A DNA stretch of 64,000 bases from Berghia stephanieae. Lineage: Eukaryota; Mollusca; Gastropoda; Nudibranchia; Aeolidiidae. Every line of letters begins with the position of its first letter. Within the stretch, counting starts at the first letter, position 1. The position numbers and the translations under genes are program-made. Below the pieces are notes generated by a model. The model saw only the letters and a list, made by a program, of their open reading frames with translations. It had not been told where the DNA came from and made no database searches. Location of the stretch: contig CM067444.1 of NCBI GenBank assembly GCA_034508935.3, positions 102,787,084-102,851,083 on the forward strand. Reading direction: 5' to 3'. Below, piece after piece: positions 22,581 to 34,122 of the stretch.

Positions 22581-23235
22581 AAGTTTACTTTCGAAATAGT
22601 GGATTAATTATGGAATAAGAAAACTTCCATAATGCCCTCAAAATCAAAATCCTACGCCTCCCCCTACTCCCCCCACCCCAACAATCGAAATTCAAAACAA
22701 ATCAAATCGTATCGTCACCATTGGTTAGCTAATTCGTTAGTATCTCGGTATATGAAATGATCACGAATGTATAGACTTGAATCAAAGCATACTGCAAGGT
22801 TAATTTGCACTCGGCAGCTCACCTCCTTCACTTACAATATTTATTTGTAAATACGATTGCCAAACCCACTTGGGTTTCTTGAGAAGACTCGGCAACAGAG
22901 AATAACAGTTCAGTAAGTCAAGTCCACGTCCTAGTTAACCAAATAATTTTTAAATAAATGATGATATTAACGATACATTGCTACGCTATGCTTCGGTCGT
23001 ATTTTCCGCATTTGCATCCATCTAAATCACAACACTGCAACGTCCAACTTTATGTCCAACATAAAGTTTACATTGTACATGGTATTTACTTTTATCGATC
23101 CCAAAACATCTTCACACCAAAATGGCGATCTTTTAGAACATGCGCAGTGACACTCTTCCTCTTTACCCATTCTCCAATCTTTTGATTCGAAGAACATAAT
23201 GTTTGGAAAGTGCCGTTTGATAATCAATCCCAACG
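22581..23235. other. Possible upstream regulatory stretch, unproven
   Basis: Contains CAAAATGGCGATCTT (YY1-like) and ACATGCGCAGTG (NRF1 half-site-like) near 23118-23150. Such motifs mark housekeeping promoters in animals, and a non-coding first exon of TAB2/3 must lie upstream of 17880. Nothing ties the two together. The small ORFs on both strands here look like chance. Confidence 0.2.
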
Positions 23236-23238
23236 ACT

Positions 23239-23285
<47 letters not shown>

Positions 23286-23290
23286 TTTGA
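23236..23290. repeat. (TTTA)n microsatellite
   Basis: About 13 TTTA units. Confidence 0.95.
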
Positions 23291-23884
23291 TCGTGGTTTA
23301 ATAAACTAGGAATTGAAATATACAATTTCTTTACAAGCTTAAATCAATAAGAATAAGAAAAGTTTAATGCACAGAAAGGTGTATCAACAAACAAAAATAG
23401 AATACAGAATAGATCTTTAAATGATTTTAACAACGTGCACGTATTTGCGGGTGTGGTAAACGGGCAAAGTTATGGGCCTGTTGTAACATTGTTATAATGG
23501 ACAATATTTAATGGTGGTTTTGAGAGTATTTTCATGACAACAATAAGCCCATAACTATTTGGGTTATCAGACCTGCAAATATATACGCATTGATTTAATA
23601 CCTATACTATGGCTTGAAATGAATAAGAAAGTTAGGAAGACTAAACAATGACATTGATACAATCATCTATCGTAAGTCAAGTCCTGAAACGTGCACGGTG
23701 ATGTCAATCACCATCAAGAATAACACTGTGAGCTATGATTTTGAAAAAAAAACTGAAGCAAATGAAAATTATAGCATACACAAGAGTTTACATAAATTAT
23801 ACCCGACAGTGGGACATCATAATATTGGTCTAATTGTGAAAAAGGCTATCAAACCACCTTCACCAATGCTCTCAAAAGACACAA

Positions 23885-24030
23885 GCGTGTACCTACCCGA
23901 CTCATTAGGTCAATATTGGAGTATGGTTGTGCTGCTTGAGACCCATACCTACAATATAAAGGGAATTAATGCCATTGATTTTATCAAGACCAGGCGTTGG
24001 TGGTTTTTAAGATGGTGCCTCAATTGACAA
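23885..24030 (+). pseudogene. LINE reverse-transcriptase C-terminal fragment
   Basis: One frame gives RLIRSILEYGCAA, a stop, then DPYLQY, matching the LINE block LVRPILEYGSAVWDPYT found after the RT domain in CR1/L2/Jockey-like elements. Short and broken. Confidence 0.5.
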
Positions 24031-24102
24031 TAAAATTTGACCGAGGGAGGAGGCCGATAAAAATACATACGGTATATGTATTACATATTACGCGCACTTT
24101 GG

Positions 24103-24212
<110 letters not shown>

Positions 24213-24480
24213 GTTTATTTATATTGCGCCCAATCCTCTATAGATAGTTCAAAGATGACGTCACTCATGTCTTTGTTATTGTTTTTTGCCATCCGCGTTT
24301 ATGAGTAATGCTCACTGAACTGTATTAACCCGACTATAAACGTTCATGGATACCCACAGTTTTGTGTGTTGGTCCGTTATACTTCCGGATGGCAATGTTA
24401 TGAACTTCTTCGCCAAGCGCATACTATCTATACAATAGAGCTCTAACTAGGAGCATAAGAACATCAATCCATTCAAACTT

Positions 24481-24735
<255 letters not shown>

Positions 24736-24738
<3 letters not shown>

Positions 24739-25177
24739 CCATCGTGTGGATATCTTCTATTACACTTGACTCTTGTTGCACAAAAGTTAGATGATTTACA
24801 TTTCATAATTCTTTTATTTTCTATTGATATGACTCTTGCTAAATGCGTGAAAATTAACGATGAAACGAGATCAAAGGAAATGTTAATTGTAATACATTTT
24901 TTTAATTTTTACCTTCAAAACCCGTCAACGTTAATTTCAGACAAATATCTCGCGACGTTCGATGCACCAGCGTGATTTGAATAATCAGTGTTACAGCAAT
25001 ACCTTTGCCACCTATTTGCATAGGATAAAAAGCGCCGTTCACCCTACATCTGCTCCCCCAAACTTCATTCTATCTATGAAGGTTGAGTGCTAGGTGAACA
25101 GACAGTGTGTAAGAACTTAATGGTTGAGAGGTATTATTTGTTAGGTTTCCAATCAGCAGTGGGTTGTCCTTTAAAAA
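24736..25177. other. Nothing recognised
   Basis: A 69-codon ORF at 24766 has no recognisable family and overlaps no splice pattern. Confidence 0.3.
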
Positions 25178-25487
25178 AATTGAGCTTTATATAGCGCAAT
25201 ATCCACTAAATTATGTGCTCAAAGCGCTTTACAAGGGGTCCCTGGTCAACAGCAACATTTAACATGTAGGACGGGACATGACGCCTATTAGTCGATATTA
25301 TAATTTTTCGGACAAATACAACGCTGTTAACGGCCAGGTACTCATTTTACACCTGAGTACGGTGAGAGAACGTGAGTAAAGAGTCTTTTCCAAGGACTCA
25401 ACTATGCGCTGAGCGCGAGGCTCGAACCCAGGACCTTCCGATCCGAAAGCGAGTGTCATACCACTAGACCACATAGCCGCACACTCT
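25178..25487 (-). mobile_element. tRNA-derived SINE, family F
   Basis: Nearly the same as the copy at 9303: tail ATATAGCGCAATATCCACTA, middle AACGCTGTTAACGGCCAGGT, head GGCTCGAACCCAGGACCTTC ... CCACTAGACCACATAGCCGC on plus. Confidence 0.85.
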
Positions 25488-25677
25488 TGCTTTCAAGTCA
25501 GCAGTGATTAGACGACTTGTGTGTAATCCATATCAAACAAAATGAGCAGCAGTGGGTTAAAAGGCAAACGATTGACCTAAGTTCGACTAATAATGGATGT
25601 ATTTTAAGACAGATCATATTATAGTTTGACATGCAGTTGACGTCACTTCACACTGTTTTGTTTGTTTTAATACGATT

Positions 25678-25969
25678 CAATAGTCTGATGTCACGCCGCC
25701 TGGCAACGGCGGCCATCTTGGTTCTAAACAAAGAAAATCATTACTTTTTTATTTTTCATGCTGGCTAGAACTTTTCATGTTTCTTGTGATCAGAATGTGT
25801 AAAAGTCAAAATATGATCAAATGTATGTGTTTTTTTTCTTCTTCTGGATACGCTTTATACTCGCCTGAGAAATATTTCATACGGGCGTCCGCCATTGTTC
25901 AGATAGTTTAGAGCCAGTGTTACTAAGTTACCATGCGGCATTAGGAAGGAAGTGACGCTACGACTGTTG
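25678..25969 (-). mobile_element. TIR repeat family C copy
   Basis: Minus-strand copy of the repeat also at 35071, 49500 and 50231. Ends are CAACAGTCGTAGCGTCACTT and CAATAGTCTGATGTCACG, an imperfect inverted pair. Contains ATGGCGGACGCCCGTATGAA and, near the far end, CCAAGATGGCCGC. See the copy at 35071 for the small ORF. Confidence 0.7.
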
Positions 25970-26019
25970 AAGAGTATTGGCGGAGGCAAGGGGGGGGGGG
26001 TAACTCTGTAGTCGGGATA

Positions 26020-26155
26020 TAAATAAATAAATAAAATAAAATTCCCTTTATTTATCTCATAGGGGAAATTTGTCTCTAGGGTCTATACCAAAGGAAGACT
26101 GGAATAACCCAGGCGTCAGCCGCAGTGCAACGCCGCAAATTGAGCTAGGGCGAAA
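26020..26155 (-). mobile_element. SINE family E, 3' part
   Basis: Reverse complement of the tail of the copy at 27525: GACTGGAATAACCCAGGCGT, AATTGAGCTAGGGCG and CATAGGGGAAATTTGTC. Ends in an ATAA/TTTA tail. Confidence 0.7.
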
Positions 26156-26185
26156 TTTAAAATCTAAACATGTTCCATCCATGTA

Positions 26186-26424
26186 CTGTGGAATTGTGGA
26201 ACCTCAGTATGACAGGTCCGGATATACAACAGGCATCGGTTATAACAGGGTTTTTAAAATCCTCCGTTTGTTTGAACTCAAATATGCGCCGAGCGAGGCT
26301 TGAACCCAGGACCTTCCGATCCGAAAGCGAGTGTCATACCACTAGACCATATAGCCACACAGGATTCGATTATAACAGGGATTTAAGGCTGGTCCCCCAT
26401 GCCTGTTATACTGAGGTTTCACTG
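26186..26424. mobile_element. MITE with TA flanks, interrupted by a SINE head
   Basis: Left end TGTGGAACCTCAGTATGACA and right complement CAGTGAAACCTCAGTATAAC form an inverted pair. TA dinucleotides stand outside (26184-26185 and 26425-26426). The AACCTC-start TIR is a common pattern in Tc1/mariner-pogo MITEs. A tRNA-like head of SINE family F (about 26284-26362, GCTTGAACCCAGGACCTTCC) sits inside. Confidence 0.55.
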
Positions 26425-27280
26425 TAGTGTGATGTTCCACCAAATGTCGATAAACATTTGTGGCGGTTTTGTGGTCGAGAAATATGATATTCATCTCGTA
26501 ACCTTTAGTTCCTGGGTTCAAGTCCCGTTGTAGCGGTGCATCGTTGAATCTTTGACAACTATTTACCCGCGCTTTCTCACCATGCTGGATCTGTCGCGAA
26601 AAAAAAAGAAAGTGATAATACCCTAAGAGTTTTCTCGGCCTTTGTAATATGAAGGATTGTATGTCTGTCTGTCTGTCTGTCTATAGGTAGGTAGTTAGGT
26701 AGGTGTGAGATTGTGTGTGCGCGTGCGTGTTTCGAAGTGAGGATCCCGTGCTGCGTTAGCGCACTCTATTATGGGCCAATACTGGAGAGAATATGGCCAC
26801 GTCCATTGCCATTTAATCAAAGGTGATTCTGACTCTCCGAGCAGTACATTATTCGGCAAACAATAGTGTTGGGTTATTCGATCGCTTTTACTCGATCGAC
26901 ATCCGAGCGCGAAGCCACGAGTCACCGTCCGATCTCAATTCCGGAAGAGCGAGTTGATAAAACGATCATTCGAGTTGACGAGTAGAGACGAGCTTGAGAC
27001 GATCTTGAGACTTGAGACGAGCTTGAGACGATCTTGAGACTTGAGACGATCACGATCCGAGCGAGTTGAGGGGTAACGAGTAACGAGTGTTTCGAATCAT
27101 ATCAAACGATCACAGTTTGCCATCCGATACCAATCGCCAACGTTTGCACACGGTAGTCTGTGGTTCTTCCACAGCCCTCATTTCTTGTCAGATGTTAGTG
27201 TGTCTGGGTGGCAGGGAAATTCGTGTAGGTGTATCACGCGTGTGTGACAAGACTTCATTAAACCTACTAAAGGTTGAATA

Positions 27281-27323
<43 letters not shown>

Positions 27324-27337
27324 GACAGACAGACAGA
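27281..27337. repeat. (CA)n then (CAGA)n microsatellite
   Basis: CA run followed by five CAGA units. Another CAT run lies at 27466-27521. Confidence 0.95.
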
Positions 27338-27464
27338 CACTATGGCTATTTCTATGACACACACGCATCCATCTATCAATGAACACTACCCTACAGTAAA
27401 GTAAAACGTTAGCTTTGAATATGGAATGTTTCAATGTTAGATGCCTGTGTAATTTGTTAGTTCC

Positions 27465-27521
<57 letters not shown>

Positions 27522-27745
27522 TAGGGGCAGCGTGGCTCAGCGGTTCGGTCTTTGGTTCGCACCCCAAAGGTACCGAGTTCGATCACCCGCCGCTGCACTG
27601 TGTGGCCTTGAGCAAGTCACCTCGTCCTAGCTCAATTTGCGGCGCTGCACTGTGGCTGACGCCTGGGTTATTCCAGTCTTCCCTTAGAATAGACCGTAGA
27701 GAAAAACCTCCCCTATGGGATGAATAACGGGAATTTTATTTATCA
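27522..27745 (+). mobile_element. tRNA-derived SINE, family E
   Basis: The head GCAGCGTGGCTCAGCGGTTC carries an A-box and CCGAGTTCGATCACCCGCC a B-box. Then AGCTCAATTTGCGGCGCTGC and CCTGGGTTATTCCAGTCTTC, ending in GGAATTTTATTTAT. The reverse fragment at 26020 shares the tail. Confidence 0.8.
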
Positions 27746-28124
27746 TTATTTTTATAATTTATTTATCTTCACCATCATTATCAGCAGGAGCAGCAGCCCA
27801 GCATCATCATCACCTTAATAAAATAAATATCAACACATGTTAATGTAATCATCAATCAAAACAGCTCGCAGAATTCACAAATTGCTCCTAAAAGACCTAG
27901 GAAAAAAACAAAACAAATACTATTGCTAACTTATCTGAAAAGGAATAGTTTCAAAAGAATCCTAAAATTATTAAAGCTCGGGGGCGTCTTTGATTTCTTT
28001 GTCTAATTTATTCCATACTTTTGGGGACCCGACAGAGAAAGATTTTCAGCTAACTATAGTTTATAATATGGGAACATTAATCAGTCGTTTATATTGGAAT
28101 CGGAGTGGTCAAGCAGGTGTATGA

Positions 28125-28440
28125 ATTCAAAGCTCATTTCCACGGATCAATGAACTTCATAATAATTCAATTTTCCCCTAGCAGGCCATACAAACCTACA
28201 TCCATTTCATAAAGTACCAGTCGCCTGTTTCGGGTCTTTTTTGTACTAAAACTCTTAATAGTATCCGTCACTGCTTATAGATAGTTATACATTCACACCT
28301 GAGTCGAGTAAAGTAATGTGTGGTAAGTGCCTTACACAAGGACTTAACTTCGGGATCAGAATTTTCCAGGATCACTGTCACCCACTCGACCACTTACAAC
28401 GCTTAACATCGCTTGATTTATGACAAGAAGAGACACCTTA
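28125..28440. mobile_element. Dispersed repeat family D
   Basis: Shares blocks in the same order with 42885-43170: CCCCTAGCAGGCCATA, CCATTTCAT, AGTATCCGTCACT, CATTCACACCTGAGTCGAGT and TAATGTGTGGTAAGTG. No coding capacity. Confidence 0.6.
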
Positions 28441-28524
28441 CCGCTGAGCCACAGAACAACTAATAATCACAACATTAAGGATCGCAACAAATGCATGCTT
28501 TTAATCTTTTTTTAAAAAGTACTT

Positions 28525-28785
28525 CTTCAGAGCTATTGGGCCCGATGAAGCCGGAGTTCAGTCCGGTTTCCATATCGGAAAACTTACGAAAGCAATTGCC
28601 CATTAGTCTATCGCAAGGAACTTTCCGCCAGATTTAACAGACTTTGCTTCCCAATCACTACTAGGTAGACAAGGGGTCAGAATATATGTATCTACTTCAC
28701 CCGGAATCGAGCTCGGTTCCCTTGCATGTTAAGCGAGTGCACTACCTACTGAGCTATTGGGACCCCAAACTTTTAATAGGATGCT
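28525..28785 (-). mobile_element. tRNA-derived SINE, family G
   Basis: The minus-strand head CCCAATAGCTCAGTAGGTAG with CCGAGCTCGATTCCGGGTG is a tRNA-like A-box and B-box. Related copies: 30845 and, decayed, 31740, 40850 and 49810. Confidence 0.75.
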
Positions 28786-29234
28786 AGTAAATCGAAAAGT
28801 GCTTTCCGTTGATCTAAAATAGCGTCCACCCAGCTACATACCTACTTCCACTTTAATGGACTGAGCAATAAAAAAATTAAAAACAAATTGACTGAACTCA
28901 GAAACGACGCCGATCCCTATTGTGCGTTCCAAGTTAGGTAATCCCATACATCTTTTAAAAAGACTAAGGATAAAACTACCCCTTCTTCCCATTCCCAAAA
29001 AAAGGAAACAAAAACAAACAAAACAAAAAAAAACACCAAAAAAAAAAACACAACAAAATGAAGAGAAAAAAAAGAAACCAAACAAAGTAACTAAATGTAA
29101 ATAAATAAATAGTCTCGGGTTTGGTGTTTGGATGTCAGAAAAGCACCCCCCCCCCCAAAAAAAACAAAAAAAACAAACAAAAACAAAAAAAAACCCCAAA
29201 ACTCAACAAAACAACAACAGCCACAACAACAACA

Positions 29235-29272
<38 letters not shown>

Positions 29273-29599
29273 TACATACATACACAAAGAAAAACTAAAC
29301 AGGAAGTAACAATGTTAAATATTCATATTCCTGCCCAAATTTTAAAGCAACCTAACTAAGCCGAGAGCAGGAAAGGCAACAACCGTAATATCACCTGTTT
29401 AAATAAAATTAATAGCAGTAGTAAATAGGCTATAAGATAAAGATTTGAACATGTGTGATGAAAGGTAACCGACAAAGCAAGAAAGCGCGCGCCTCGATGA
29501 CGACCAGTGACAAATGTGAGGTGGGGGCGGTTATGTAGGTTACACCCGACAACTTTTGGCGCGACATAAATATGAAATATGTCAAGGTGAATATCGCTG

Positions 29600-29760
29600 T
29601 ATTCCTTCTCTGATTAGGGGGGGGGGGGGGGGGGTTGACGTGCCACCCCATCACCAAATCAACAACTGATGCAGTTTTGATGGCGTGTGTGTGTGTGTGT
29701 GTGTGCGTGTGTGTGCCTGTGTGTGCGTGCGTGTGTGGGTGTGTGCGTGTGATGCGACGA
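29600..29760. repeat. G-run and (GT)n low-complexity
   Basis: An 18-G run at 29617-29634 and a GT/GC run at 29684-29751. Further A/C-rich low-complexity sequence lies at 28990-29300. Confidence 0.9.
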
Positions 29761-30305
29761 ACGATCATAAAAAAAAATTAATTAAAATAAATAAAATCAA
29801 GGCTTCCAAACAGCCAGATTTTTTCTTGGCCAAATAGTCAAATAGAACCTCACATTATCAAACACCACAATCATCCTGACTCCCTTGAAAAACTCATTGA
29901 TTTTAATTAATAAAACAATCGACTACAGTTGGATAAAACTTATCTTTTCATTTTTTTTTAAATAAAAGATTTTTTTTAAAAAATGAATAATAATAGAAAA
30001 ACATTTCTTAGTAACCAATTTTGAACTTGGCCATCTGGCAGCCCCCATCATAACCAGCTGCAGTCAAGCCAGCCACAGACATAAGAGAGGGAGGGGACTG
30101 TGAAGTTTCCTGTGGCAACCGAGATGCTCGTGTTTTTTTTTTTTCAAACGAATCACTGCTCGATGACGTCACTGACTCGAAACCCGCCCGAAACCGACTC
30201 GATTTTAGAGGACTCGATCGAAAAATCGCTCGATTTGATCGTTTCAAACTCGACCCAGCACTAGCAAACAATGGCAGTGATTGCTAAAGTAAACGAACTG
30301 CACAG

Positions 30306-30724
30306 TAGTGCGGGGCGGTCCTTGGCAAGCTTAAGGACCACGGTCCTACGGTCCCTGGGAAATGAAAACCGCAAGGACCGGTCCTAGGACCGGCGGTCCT
30401 TTTCGACATTGAACATTCCTGAGAGACCGTTTTGACCTTTGGGACCATGGGATCGTTCATTCTTGAACCGTTAAAGACCGCTACACGATGAAAACCGTGG
30501 TCTACAGGAGTAAAACACACGGAGTAGTCACACTCATTTCAAATTGTAACCTAATTAGAGAAGAGGGGTGATGCCTTCTTTATTTGATCACAGTACTTCA
30601 TTGTTACTTCGATAATTTAGCGTGAATAAAATTTGAAATTTATCCCCATTAACGGAGATAATGGAATCACCCAAGGCGTTGATCGAGTTGTTCGTGGCGT
30701 TTATACACACACGCAACTCTACCC

Positions 30725-30755
<31 letters not shown>

Positions 30756-31718
30756 ATGAGAGGGCAGCAAGCATTGAAGAGTAAGAGAGAGACGTGAAGT
30801 TATAATAAGAGGGGGTGGATGCGGTAATAAGTAATAAGTAATAAGTGGGGTCGATGGTGACTTTTCGCCAGATCTAACAAACCCAGCTACCCATTCACTG
30901 CTGAGTAGACAGGGATTCAGAAAAAAACTCGACTGCACCCGGGATCGATCTCTGGCCCTTTGCGTATAAAGAGAGTGCTCTATCAACTGAGCTATCGGGG
31001 TCCCCAAATATTCTATTGGACCTTTTAAAAATACAGACGTTATAACTGGTTTTTTTGGAAGGAAGAAACTAATGAAACTCATATTATTTGATTAGTTAAA
31101 ACACCAAACGAAATTTTAATATTATTGTATTATTTTAAATGACAACAATGCGATAGAAAGGAGTGGCGACAAGAGATGGACAAAAGAAAACAAAAAATCA
31201 GACTTGCAACTTGCTAGGTTTGAGACACACACACACACACACACACACACACATCTTTAGTAGTCACATACATTTCAAACAATAACCCATTAGAGAAGAG
31301 GGGTCATGCCTTCATCATAGATCATTGTCATTGCGATCATTATGGTGTAGTAAATTTTGAAATTTACCCGTATAATGGAATCGTCCAAGGCGTGCGCCTC
31401 CTGTTCCCCCCATCTCACACACGAAAGGGCGGTTGGCGAAGTGGAGGGAGGTGGTCGTCTGCCTCTATGGTCGTCTGTGTCGTTTAGTGTATGGCAAAGG
31501 GGGGTGGGTGCGATTAATTAAATGGGATGGGTGGTGATTGGTGGAAGATAGGCAAAGGACCGAGGCAACGAATCGCTGGGGAAGTAGTATGGCGCCAGAC
31601 CGTTGAAAGGTGATAAGAAGTGAGGACCGCCGGCGGTCTTCCTCTTTGGGACCGGACCACGGTTCACAGCTAAAAGACCGTGGGACCGGTCCTCGGTCCG
31701 GTCCTCAGCGCGGCACTA
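30306..31718. mobile_element. Non-coding hAT element 2 (1.4 kb)
   Basis: An 8-bp duplication CTGCACAG at 30298-30305 and 31719-31726. Ends are TAGTGCGGGGCGGTCC and complement TAGTGCCGCGCTGAGGACC. Dense subterminal GGACCG and CGGTCC motifs occupy both ends. Inside, about 140 bp is duplicated in direct orientation (30530-30680 and 31258-31400, both with TTAGAGAAGAGGGG and TTTGAAATTTA). A family G SINE lies between. It starts 42 bp after hAT element 1 ends. Confidence 0.75.
30845..31030 (-). mobile_element. tRNA-derived SINE, family G, inside hAT element 2
   Basis: The minus strand reads GACCCCGATAGCTCAGTTGA then TAGAGCACTCTC and GAGATCGATCCCGGGTG, a very tRNA-like head with clear A and B boxes. 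The acceptor ends do not pair and it continues into the SINE body, so it is not called a tRNA gene. Confidence 0.75.
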
Positions 31719-31739
31719 CTGCACAGGTATTACACATCG

Positions 31740-32425
31740 TTATGTGTAGTCCTTCACAGTTGAAAGGCTCATGAAGCCGAAGCTTGTCTCAGTTTCAATA
31801 GTAATTGCTTGCAAGTCTTTGGATAGGACGCTGGTTTACCGCAAATTACTTTTCACCAGTTCTAATCAGGGGATGGAAAGTGAAACATTGACGGTCATGT
31901 GAACAGGCGACTAAGTATTGCCATTGGAAAGGCATTTTACATTCAGTTTCCTCTACCCACCCAGTACTGATGGGGTAGTAGAGTCTGTTCGATCTGAGAG
32001 TGCTTTACGACTGGCCAAGGCTACTATCTTTATTTATTTATATATTCATTTATTTATTTATTTATTTATTTATTTATTTTGGGACATCATGAGCTACATT
32101 TCTCTAGTTTTAAACTATGTCAACCCTATCTTACATATAGACCATGTTACTGCTTTTTGCCATCGCATGTCGAAAAGTGTATTGTGATATGAATATGAAT
32201 TATCTACTCAAATCAGAAAGATTCACCAGTCTTCTTGCTCGGGTTTGATTACAAGATTTTCATTCACACGAAGGGCTACACCACTTTTTCTTTGTAAGTT
32301 TTATTATGGACATATTTTTCTTTAATATGGCTACTAAACCCGTTCAAACTGACAATCTGGCAAATTTTCTCAACGTTATTAAACGATTGCCAATTTGGCG
32401 GTTTATATAGCCAAATTAAAATAAA
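31740..32425. other. Decayed SINE family G tail and TTTA-rich sequence
   Basis: CTCATGAAGCCGAAGCTTGT and TTTACCGCAAATTACTTTTC resemble the family G body. A (TTTA)n run lies at 32033-32080. No gene is seen. Confidence 0.4.
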
Positions 32426-32429
32426 ACTT

Positions 32430-32722
32430 GCCATTAATACTCCAACAAGACCCTTGAGATCGAGGGATAGGCTCAAATTGGTGAGGCCAAAGGTAGCCTA
32501 CATTCTAAGGTTGGCACTCAATCGTTTAAAGTTGCCGCCCTCCAATATTGGAATTCCCTACCAGCATCCCTTAGGTCATTCTCATCCCTTCATTAAAAAA
32601 AAACTAAAAACCCATTCGTTTCAAATGTTATTAATTGATGATATGTTTGTGTATTTGTATATTTCAATTGACGTCCAATGTAAAGCGCTTGGTGCCTATA
32701 TATACGGGCTATATTAAATGCT
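32430..32722 (+). pseudogene. LINE 3' end fragment
   Basis: Frames give VAALQYWNSLPASLRSFSSL then a Lys-rich KTKNPF, the usual end of CR1/L2-type ORF2 (APTLWNSLP...LKSFK..LKTFLF). The 3' UTR contains TGTAAAGCGCTTGGTGCCTA and CTATATTAAATGCTATTTAT, close to the tail of SINE family F. Confidence 0.6.
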
Positions 32723-33180
32723 ATTTATTATTATCATCATCAATATTTTTTTTACTTTTCGGCTTTTTTTTCCCCAAATATTTAATTTCATCTATCTACT
32801 ATGTTAATGACAAATTTAAGAAACTGCAGATTGTTGCCCTTAAAAATGGCAAGACGAGTTGAATTTTTAAAAAAATCAATCCATAACTCATGGCAGCAGG
32901 GTAATACAATTAAGATTTATTTCCACTTTTAGGTGCACATGATTTCAAATAAATACACATCGATTTTAACCATTTGAATTGTAATTGTGTATTTTGTTCA
33001 GACCGGTTGGCATTTTCTTTGACTTGTTTGGTGTATAAAAAAAATAAATCTGGCATATAAGGCTTCACTCCGCGTGAGTGTGTCATGAATGATGTGTAAT
33101 GTGTAGTGTGTTTACATTTCATTCATTTCATCATAATTTCACATAACATTTCACGCGATTGCGTGAAGACTGTGGAATCC
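32723..33180. other. Nothing recognised
   Basis: AT-rich stretch between the LINE end and the YARS1 upstream region. Confidence 0.3.
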
Positions 33181-33246
33181 TGAACGATAAAAGTGTTTGA
33201 GTTTGTTGACTTTTCGATCCGTTGAGGTACAACCAGCACATAAAAG
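33181..33246 (+). other. Candidate 5' non-coding exon of YARS1
   Basis: The first coding exon begins directly after an AG acceptor (AACAG|ATGG), so an upstream UTR exon must exist. AGCACATAAAAG|GTAATTTG gives a possible donor at 33247. There is no other support, and no TATA or CpG-rich core is obvious. Confidence 0.2.
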
Positions 33247-33428
33247 GTAATTTGTTTATTTTTTCTAGCTCTGACCGCCATATGGCATGGTCACCCACCT
33301 CAGAGTCAGCAGAGGCAACGAACTCAGCAGTCGGGTGTTGACTGTTGACGATGACAACGATGTCCTGTACTGTGTCCTGTGTCTCTACTGTATTGTTTAA
33401 AAAAAAATAATATCAGACTCTTTCCCAC

Positions 33429-33429
<1 letters not shown>

Positions 33430-33486
<57 letters not shown>
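33430..33486. repeat. (CT)n microsatellite
   Basis: CT run with one C insertion. Confidence 0.95.
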
Positions 33487-34122
33487 AGCCAGATGGAGGG
33501 TGTCGTGTCAATTGGATCCTGAGTCCTGAGTTTGGCACTGACCCCTTGACTTTTTATTCTGTTTTCACCTGGCAGTTCTCCATACCCTAAATTTCTCATA
33601 AGAACTTGACGCAAGTTTCAAAACTTTCGATAACGATGACTTGTTTTGGTATAGCCGGCATAGTTTCTTATAACCAATAGATGATTTTAAAAATTAAACT
33701 TGACAAGTACAAACTTAAGCAAGGTCTTATTCTTGTTGCTTGTAAATTTTAAAAATGTTTCTGATTTTTGCTTCCTATTGAAACAGCGTCATTCTTTTTT
33801 CCACTTTTTTTCTTGCTCCCTATATATTGATGTAATTGTTATAGAGTTAGAGACCTTGTTTTTCAATTATTTAATTTAAAGAAAAAGAAAACATGTTGGA
33901 AGCAAGGTGTTTTAAGCCAAGAGTCAGGGCTAAAAAAATTGAAATGATATGGCGTACATAATACAAATTTATGACAGTTTAAAGATGACCAGAAAAGAAC
34001 CATAATTTTTCATTTTCTTTTTGATATCAACAATAACACTCAGTCTGATAGACAGTTAAATTTTTTAGTGAACAACAAAAATAGAGCCAACTTTCATGCT
34101 ATTCATTTTTTTAAAATAACAG

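Larger units (their letters stand above)
26864..30263. mobile_element. Non-coding hAT element 1 (3.4 kb)
   Basis: An 8-bp duplication GCAAACAA at 26856-26863 and 30264-30271 brackets the element. TIRs are TAGTGTTGGGT and, at the right end, complement TAGTGCTGGGT; YARNG at the tip fits hAT. Subterminal CGATCGAG/ACTCGATCG motifs cluster at both ends, and a unit GAGACGATCTTGAGACTTGA repeats near 26990-27050. No transposase is recognisable. The interior is stuffed with SINEs (27525, 28125, 28525) and microsatellites. Confidence 0.75.

Noticed and set aside
30008-30271. Ser/Arg-rich minus-strand ORF
   Set aside because: It lies in the subterminal motif swarm of hAT element 1, whose short repeats create the Arg/Ser codons.
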